A stretch of DNA of 64,000 nucleotides from Trissonchulus latispiculum (lineage: Eukaryota; Nematoda; Enoplea; Enoplida; Ironidae). Positions 57,512 to 64,000 of the stretch are shown piece by piece; within the stretch, counting starts at the first letter, position 1; every line of letters starts with the position of its first letter. The notes under the pieces were generated by a model, which was given only the letters and a program-made list of their open reading frames with translations, had not been told where the DNA came from and did no database searches. The stretch lies in assembly GCA_030248195.1 (NCBI GenBank), contig JASAND010004008.1:1-64000 (forward strand), read 5' to 3'. Made by a program: the position numbers and the translations under genes.

Positions 57512-57927
57512 GGGGCCCTTTGCATAAAAGTGATTAGTGATTAGTGATTAGTTGAGTAGTGTAGCAGTTTTTCGAGAAAAACTTTTTCTGCTGTCCGCCG
57601 TTTTTGGAGTTTTTGGTACCACATCGTAGCTGTTGAAGTGCTTTATCCAAAAATCATGAAGTACTTAATTTATCCTCAGTGACTTATTCAGTCAAAGGAT
57701 AAATTTGAACTCAATCTTAATTTCCTTACTTCTTAAGCTGGCGTCATTCCAATTTAAGTTGTAACTTAATCTAGACTTTTGATAGCATTAGAACGCTCAA
57801 GGCGCTTCACTATGATATATAAATTATTGTCGTTGCCCATTCGCAGCTTTCATGATCCTCGAAAAACTGCTACACTAATGAACTAATCACTAATCACTAA
57901 TCAACTAATCACTTTTATTATCGCCCC
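57512..57927. mobile_element. MITE, GGGGCC family with GATTAGT repeats, 416 bp
   Basis: Ends GGGGCCCTTTGCATAAAAGT and, reverse complemented, GGGGCGATAATAAAAGTGAT. Both are followed by (GATTAGT)n and TAGTGTAGCAGTTTTTCGAG, for about 65 bp of inverted repeat. It lies about 140 bp upstream of the repeat-protein gene. Confidence 0.83.
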
Positions 57928-58051
57928 AGGAAGTAAGAAAATTATGAGCCCGACTTCGAGATGATAAATTGTAGTTTTATATAAGCCGTATACGATACCC
58001 TATTATTTTGCTTGTCTATTTTTTCAACACTGTAATATAAGCTTTACGAAT

Positions 58052-58070
58052 ATTAGTTTTCTAGGGAACA
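58052..58070 (+). promoter_or_regulatory. 3' splice acceptor next to the repeat-protein start
   Basis: ATTAGTTTTCTAG ends at 58064 and the ATG is six bases on. It suggests a 5'-UTR intron or a trans-splice site. Confidence 0.5.
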
Positions 58071-59210
58071 ATGCTCCTACAAGCATTACTAATAACTGCG
58101 TGCTTGTCCAAAGCCTACAGCCAGACAACGCCGCACGATGACAGCGTAACTCCACCACCAACCGAGTCACCACGCAGTGATCACAACAGCACCAGACAGT
58201 GGAAGCGGAATGGTGACGGCCAGACAACGCCGCACGATAACAGCATAACTCCACCACCAACTGAGTCACCACCCAGTGATCACAACAGCACCAGGCAGTG
58301 GAAGCGGAATGGTGACGGCCAGACAACGCCGCACGATGACAGCATAACTCCACCACCAACTGAGTCACCACCCAGTGATCACAACAGCACCAGGCAGTGG
58401 AAGCGGAATGGTGACGGCCAGACAACGCCGCACGATGACAGCATAACTCCACCACCAACTGAGTCACCACCCAGTGATCACAACAGCACCAGGCAGTGGA
58501 AGCGGAATGGTGACGGCCAGACAACGCCGCACGATGACAGCATAACTCCACCACCAACTGAGTCACCACCCAGTGATCACAACAGCACCAGGCAGTGGAA
58601 GCGGAATAGTGACGGCCAGACAACTCCACCACCAACTGTTCCAGAGAAAGCCAAAGATTACAATAACGCCAAGAGATGGAAACGTAAATTGGACAGCAAT
58701 AATCCTTCCTTGTTGAAGAAGCGAAAACAAAGAAGCTACTATGGTAGTTCTACTCCGCCATCTAGCTACAATTACAACCCATCACCGACGTACTGGAACA
58801 ACGGAGGCTATGGTTACTACACCTCACCATCACCACAGCAGCAGTCAAGCAATGGAGGCTACAACCACAACCCATCACCAACTTACTGGAACAACGGGGG
58901 CTATGGTTACTACACCTCACCATCACCACAGCAGCAGTCAAGCAATGGAGGCTACAACCACAACCCATCACCAACTTACTGGAACAACGGGGGCTATGGT
59001 TACTACACATCACCATCACCACAGCAACAGTCAAGCAATGGAGGCTACAACTACAATCCATCACCGACGTACTGGAACAACAGAGGCTATGGTTACTATA
59101 CCTCACTGCCCCCGCAACGGTCAAGTAGCGGAGGTTACAATTACAACAGATCACCAACTCCGTGGAATAGCGGGGGCGGAAACTACTATACATCACCGTC
59201 GCCGTTTTAG
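58071..59210 (+). CDS. Secreted two-domain repeat protein, 379 aa
   Basis: Single coding exon, ATG 58071 to TAG 59210. Residues 1-18 are a signal peptide ending KAYS. Then come five 33-residue units (99-bp DNA period at 58122, 58220, 58319, 58418, 58517), each with TTPHDDSITPPPTESP, an NST glycosylation sequon and WKRNGDG. A lysine/arginine-rich linker follows (RWKRKLD, LLKKRKQR). Next are about five Tyr/Asn/Gly/Pro-rich units of 31 residues containing NPSPTYWNNGGYGYY and TSPSPQQQSSN. There is no cysteine after the signal peptide and no membrane segment. Units 2-5 of the first array are nearly identical in DNA, a sign of recent expansion. KR at each junction would allow proprotein cleavage into repeated peptides; the Tyr-rich part instead suggests an adhesive, mucous or cuticular structural protein. 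The function is not established. Confidence 0.85.
   Translation: MLLQALLITACLSKAYSQTTPHDDSVTPPPTESPRSDHNSTRQWKRNGDGQTTPHDNSITPPPTESPPSDHNSTRQWKRNGDGQTTPHDDSITPPPTESPPSDHNSTRQWKRNGDGQTTPHDDSITPPPTESPPSDHNSTRQWKRNGDGQTTPHDDSITPPPTESPPSDHNSTRQWKRNSDGQTTPPPTVPEKAKDYNNAKRWKRKLDSNNPSLLKKRKQRSYYGSSTPPSSYNYNPSPTYWNNGGYGYYTSPSPQQQSSNGGYNHNPSPTYWNNGGYGYYTSPSPQQQSSNGGYNHNPSPTYWNNGGYGYYTSPSPQQQSSNGGYNYNPSPTYWNNRGYGYYTSLPPQRSSSGGYNYNRSPTPWNSGGGNYYTSPSPF
58122..58620 (+). repeat. Coding 99-bp tandem repeat, five units
   Basis: CCAGACAACGCCGCACGATG recurs every 98-99 bp in frame with the gene. The long ORF on the opposite strand at 58024-58635 is its shadow. Confidence 0.93.
58765..59200 (+). repeat. Coding 93-bp tandem repeat, about five units
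   Basis: The start word TACAAYYACAAYCCATCACC recurs at about 58767, 58860, 58953 and 59046, with a shorter last unit near 59136. Other-frame ORFs at 58741-59253 and 58762-59196 are shadows. Confidence 0.92.
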
Positions 59211-59360
59211 ATACGCATCAATTAAAGATTTATTTCTAGTTATATCATATTAGGGCTTGTGTCATTGGAAGTTATAACTTTATTGGGGAAATTTATTTTA
59301 CTAACTTTATTAACTTAATTTATTTCATTGCACATCACAGTTGTTTCCGTTAATCAAAAC

Positions 59361-59366
59361 AATAAA
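59361..59366 (+). promoter_or_regulatory. AATAAA polyadenylation signal of the repeat-protein gene
   Basis: Canonical AATAAA about 150 nt after the TAG at 59208-59210. Confidence 0.65.
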
Positions 59367-59399
59367 CATTATTTAACCAACATTTTTTATTTTACTGAT

Positions 59400-62110
59400 T
59401 TGCTATTTGTCTTTTGCTGGACATCCCACAACCGTTGAAAATAGATTTTTGGTTTTGGCAGCAAGGTCAAGGCTGCAAACATTTAAAACTTTTTAATTTC
59501 AAATGGAACAGTATGAATTAATGCTTTTTTCTTGATTGATTTATTTATTTAAATAATTTATTTGTTCAATTAATCGCTCTGTCAAGGTCTAATGTATACT
59601 TAAAAGAACAAATGGATGTATTAATAAAGCTTCGTTATATGCAAGAATGTACGACTAATGCCTCCTGCATTAAACCAGCTTCGTTCAGTACTTGTCTTCC
59701 AAAGGGAGTACAGGATAGAGTGAAATTGCTGTCGTTATGAAGGTATCATTATGCTATTTCTGCTGGGTGTGCGAGCTCGGAGCACCCATGCCTTAAACAG
59801 CTGGAAACTAGAGGCGAGCGAAGTACGTGCTTTATTCAGATTGTGTGGCGATCCCCCCCAAAAAGGGCATGCCGCTGTCAAAATGTTGACAGTTATATGT
59901 CAAATTTAATGGACACTTAAAATTAAAGATGAAGGTGAGTTGGAAAAAAGAAAGAGGGGTGAAAATGAAAACTGAGAATTCGTTATGAACTACATGCAAA
60001 TATGTAAATACTAGTTATTAGTCGTTATACTTTTGCTTCAATTCATTAAAGATGTTTAAATTTTCTTAACTAGTTTTCAACTGAATCTTAAGTTAAAAAT
60101 GATTGACCATTATTGCAAAATAACAAATTTTTGTTTTAGGATTGAATTGATTGACGATTGTTAGGTAGCCCACTATTTTATCATGCAATACTTCATATAT
60201 TTCATATTCATTTATGCATAAAGTAAATATAATTTCATTTTTAATTTCAAAATTTCTACTTGCTGCTATTTTATCTTAAACCATATGATTTTATGTAAAT
60301 ATTTTGAAATTAAATGATTTCCCTGACTGAATTTATTTACATAATGCTTAAGTTTTCATCAGACTTTCAAAATATCAATCGATAACAAATTTTAGTTCTT
60401 AAAAGGTTTTAAAAACTAATTTTAACTTACAATTTTTTCAAATCTTCGCTTTGCAATAGGTTCAGCCTCTATATATACCGTAGCAGAATTCAATAGATTT
60501 CTATTTAAGTTAAGTGACAGTTGACAAATGACCTTTCAATTCAGCCCAATTAAATTTGGGGGAATCGTCACACAACCCTTTACTCGTGCAAAAGTCTTCT
60601 GACGATCCCACTCAATGTCTCATTAACCCAAATACTACTGCTGATAATACAGTGATTGTTGTTGATTGATATAGTTTTATCTTAAGCACCATAAACTAAC
60701 ATAATAGCTTTCCATTGCTCCTTAGAGTTGATTGCACACATTGTTCTTGCAGCTGTATGTCTTGTAAAAGATCATACAGAGGGAAAGAAGTCCAAGAAAA
60801 TAGGACGAAATCAGATGTTCGAAACCATGGCTACAGTCTGTGTTCATTAATAAGCTTTTGTCAATTTAAATATCCCAGTCGACGAAGACGGAAACAAGTT
60901 TCAACAGGATTTTCTATAAGAGTCTGTTCAAAATTAAATTAATTAATTCAGTTTCTCTGCTACTGGATAGAGGCTAGTTAATTGTTGAATCATTACGGTA
61001 TAACTTTGGCTTTCTAGAAAGGATAATAAAATACGAGTCCTTTACCATAATCAATCCAAGATTGCTTCCACTTGACTCAAAGGTGAGCAAAGATCAGAAG
61101 CTTTAGGGTCAATAGATTCAACAATTTGTTATATTTTTATTCCGAACTTTCAGGGCACTATTTCACTGTTCCAGGTGCAGTTACGCCAATGGGAAACGTA
61201 AATCTGCAACTGAATGCACATTAAATGAAAAGGGTAATAATTGCTCCACCCGAAAAGGCGTTGGGAAGAGTTACGTAGAATTGTACACTCCGAGTATATA
61301 TAATATATTTAGGAAACTATCATAATTCCACAATGTTCTCGGAATACCGTTTCATCATTGCTGATTGTTAACAATATTGGAAACACTCTTTGCTGGTGAA
61401 TATTAAGTACTTACTTGGTTAATGCTTGTGAAACTTCTTTCAGAGAGTTTTAGAGAACTTAGCTTGCAGCGTGAACGCTTACGCAAACTACTCATGCCAC
61501 AAAGCAGTCGTGTCAGCCTACCCTAAAGTTCTTGGCCACCAGAAACCCCCAAACACCTGCAATCGGGTCGGAAGAACATTAAGCACTTGATCCAGAACTT
61601 CTGTAAACTGTGCACAAGTTGTGGCGGCTTTTTCTTCTTCTTTCTCATTTGGACTATTCTTCTGGTTATCCAACGTCATTCGAGTTGTTGCTAGTTACAA
61701 TATTTTGAAGGTCCAATTTGCAATACGCAACCAAGTCGCAAAAGCTAATGTGACCAACCCAGCCCAACCAATTGCTAGATCATTGACGTTTGTTTAACGA
61801 TTGGTAAGTTTGTTCCAGTTGTTTTAATCACTTCGCCAATTCTATACCTGTAGACTAGAAACAGAGCTAAAAAAGATGATTTCTCAAGTGTTTTTCTTAA
61901 AACGCAACATGTTCCGACTTCCAACTTTGCAAGTAAGTGCCAACACAAGCAGTTGATACTTAAGACGATAGTAGTAGCATTTATTATTTATTTATTTTTA
62001 TTATTTTATTCATTACTATTTTAGACGCAAATTACTATTTATTATTTTCGAAGAAAACAGGTGAGCTAATACGCCAAACATATTTAGACACAACGCCATC
62101 ATCTTTGTCC
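59400..62110. other. Noncoding AT-rich stretch
   Basis: No supported gene. Short ORFs such as 60715-60942 lack domain or splice support. (TTTA)-like tracts lie near 59535 and 61980-62015. Confidence 0.4.
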
Positions 62111-62137
62111 ACACGCTCCTACATATAGGGCAGATTC

Positions 62138-62533
62138 CTAGACAGATATATTGCATATGGATTTGAATTTCCCCTTTTCCGACGTAAGGTGCCTATGACT
62201 GGCTGCGCAGAATAGGGGCTGCAGAAGCCTTCTTTCACTGCAGGGACGATTGTACTTCGCCAACTGAAAAAGACGACATTCACCCAGTTCAGCTGCAACG
62301 TAGTGGCAATGCTGGTTGTGTTCATTTTTAGTGTGAACGATGGCTTTACTGTCAGGATTCGATGATTTGACTGGCACTACCTGACCACAGTCTTTGATGA
62401 TGCCATTGCCTGTCGACGGTGGGACTGACAGGATTTTGAAATTTTCTAGCTTTGGTTTTTTGGGTTTTCCTCTGATACTTTTAGTTTTCAAAATCTCCGA
62501 AAGATCCGTTCGTAGATTTGGTTTTGATACCAT
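62138..62533 (-). CDS. Unrecognised minus-strand ORF, 131 codons
   Basis: Open from ATG 62533 to a stop at 62138, with a TAG 27 nt upstream of the ATG, so the start is well defined if it is a gene. The chain is basic and polar, with a Lys/Pro-rich patch (SIRGKPKKPKLENFKI), no signal peptide, no membrane segment and five cysteines after residue 40 (DCG, HCH, ECR, PCS, FCA). Composition is more coding-like than neighbouring ORFs, but I recognise no domain. It could be a lone exon, a young gene or chance. Confidence 0.3.
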   Translation of the reverse strand: MVSKPNLRTDLSEILKTKSIRGKPKKPKLENFKILSVPPSTGNGIIKDCGQVVPVKSSNPDSKAIVHTKNEHNQHCHYVAAELGECRLFQLAKYNRPCSERRLLQPLFCAASHRHLTSEKGKFKSICNISV

Positions 62534-62539
62534 TCTTGC

Positions 62540-64000
62540 CAGGTGATCTCGTTTCTAGTTAAATGATGATCTTTACTTTTCAACAGGCGATATTCAGATA
62601 TTATCCCAGTCTTTCTCTTTGGCCGGAGCATGGTGTGCTGTATTTTCGATGTAATTTAACTTTCCAGATTTTTGCAGACTAAGGAAAGTTGTTTCGTGAG
62701 GCATCGGCTACACCATTCCATTTCACTATGAAATACCTGGGGACCTTTTTTTGGTTATCATGAAATCGCTCAACGTTTTGAAGAAATTACCTAAAATGTA
62801 TGCGCAACCTTGACTTAGTCTACTTTTCCCAACTTTGGCAAGCGACCACAGTAGCTGGAAAGTAGCAATCGGGTCAACAAAAAATGGGTCCCGGGGTATT
62901 TATGTGTAAAACACGTCTACTAAGTAGCAACCCTGCAGCTTACATATTAGAAGCTGGAATCGCTGGAAAAAATTTGGTCCTGTTCTTGCAAAAACTACAT
63001 TTTAAATGATAGCAGCGTACAGGATAGCAGTTGGAAGTTGATTATGCCGTGGATAATCGGCCTCGACGAGACCTCCAAATCGACATACTTCGTTTAATTT
63101 TACGGCTTGCGTAGCTTAACTAGTAATACATTATTGATTTCTGCAAAAATGAATAGTTTTCAACGCCACAATAAGAAAATCGGTCATATCTTAGAATGCG
63201 GAAGAGCTGGAAAGTTGCTTCAAAAAGCAAACATGTAGAGTTCAACGAGATATTTCGCATGAGTATAGTAACAACCATGCAGCCGCTGCTAATCTGTCAA
63301 AAATCGGCTAAAACTGTGCTGTACTGAATTTTGGAATTTTTTAAGCAGAATTGCGAGGAGGGTGTTAGAACAGCAAATGAAGTTATTTTAGAAAGTTTTA
63401 TCAAATTCTTAATTTGAGCCGCCAGCCAACAATATTTGCCCACAAGGAATCACCACTTAAGTCAGTGTCCAGTACCACGAAGAAGCAATTATGGCTTTTG
63501 GTCTTTTATTTTTACGATTAATGTTGTCACTTCTGTTTACATATGAATGGTATAAATGATTATTTTATTGACAGAAGTACTTCATTAGTAGTCCAATTCT
63601 GAAGAAATTTGATTATTAAAAGCGTTTCTTTGAAAGTTACGGTAATCACAAAGTATGGATGCATAGAGTGTAGTGGAAGTTTAGTAGAACGAGTCATTAG
63701 TGGAGAAATGTTAAGTTCCGTGAACCTTTGGGTGAATGGAACGAAGTCACCGCTACTGACGAATATTCAGCTATGTGGTTACAACTATGTCCTAGCTCGA
63801 TCTTTGTGAAACCTTTCGGTACTATTCCCGTATAGGGTCTTAGACATCTCTGATACCGATTCCAACTATGTACTAATTTTATCTGCAAAATTGCTATTTA
63901 AATCTGCTTGTAGTTGAGACTTAATGTTCACATAATGCATAATAAATCTAGTTCTAGCACCAATTAGGAGGTTAAACTAACTAGTTCTAAGTCTGACAGT
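62540..64000. other. Noncoding stretch with an inverted TTAA-family copy
   Basis: 63040-63460 matches the reverse complement of 41551-41830: GGAATCACCACTTAAG end, GAGGGTGTTAGAACAGC, ATTTTAGAAAGTTTTATC, GCTTCAAAAAGCAAACATGT and AGAGCTGGAAAGTTGC. The ORF at 63609-63809 has no domain signal. Confidence 0.45.

Noticed and set aside
58024..58635. 203-residue minus-strand cysteine/tryptophan repeat ORF
   Set aside because: It is the antisense shadow of the 99-bp coding repeat; the plus strand has a signal peptide, splice acceptor and poly(A) signal.
1..64000. LTR retrotransposon or autonomous transposase
   Set aside because: No long terminal direct repeats and no reverse transcriptase, integrase or DDE transposase frame was found; all elements seen are non-autonomous.

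Overview
This window looks like AT-rich nuclear DNA from an invertebrate animal whose lineage I cannot fix. Coding exons are short and GC-richer than their surroundings, with GT-AG introns of roughly 0.36 to 4.9 kb. The rest is dominated by small inverted-repeat transposons, tRNA-derived SINEs, foldback elements and microsatellites. There is no sign of bacterial operons, rRNA genes or a CRISPR array. All three standard stop codons end genes, so the code is standard.

Four protein genes can be assembled. (1) On the minus strand, 18408-22336, a five-exon gene encodes a 317-residue secreted, cysteine-rich helical protein of unknown family; a broken paralogous exon lies at 3868-3967. (2) On the plus strand, 24746-26830, a two-exon gene encodes a 282-residue secreted protein that is an ionotropic glutamate receptor ligand-binding domain without the pore. 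(3) On the plus strand, 40641-50308, a six-exon gene encodes a 232-residue DNAJB6-like co-chaperone with a ten-histidine run. (4) On the plus strand, 58071-59210, a single coding exon encodes a 379-residue secreted two-repeat protein (33-residue and 31-residue units). The start codons of genes 2, 3 and 4 lie 6 to 19 nt after a pyrimidine-rich AG, which suggests 5'-UTR introns or spliced-leader trans-splicing.

Layout: 1-1260, a PIF/Harbinger-like MITE inside older repeat DNA; 1260-4300, SINE pieces and the paralogue fragment; 7371-13877, a nearly identical 3.25-kb tandem duplication carrying a dead reading frame; 14.0-18.1 kb, a MITE, a 1.1-kb foldback, a second MITE and a SINE with perfect 14-bp target duplications; 18.3-22.5 kb, gene 1; 24.7-27.2 kb, gene 2; 29.2-31.3 kb, a hAT-like element inside a SINE and a second Harbinger-like MITE; 32-40 kb, mostly decayed repeats; 40.6-50.6 kb, the DnaJ gene, whose introns hold many insertions including an element with arrays of a G-rich word; 53-58 kb, tandem repeats, a foldback and MITEs; 58-59.4 kb, gene 4; 59.4-64 kb, sparse, with one weak minus-strand ORF.

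The four genes show no shared pathway. Two or three encode secreted proteins and one a cytosolic or nuclear chaperone partner. The strongest biological leads are the pore-less glutamate-receptor-type protein and the family-like set of MITEs, each built from its own 6-8-bp word under similar outer ends.
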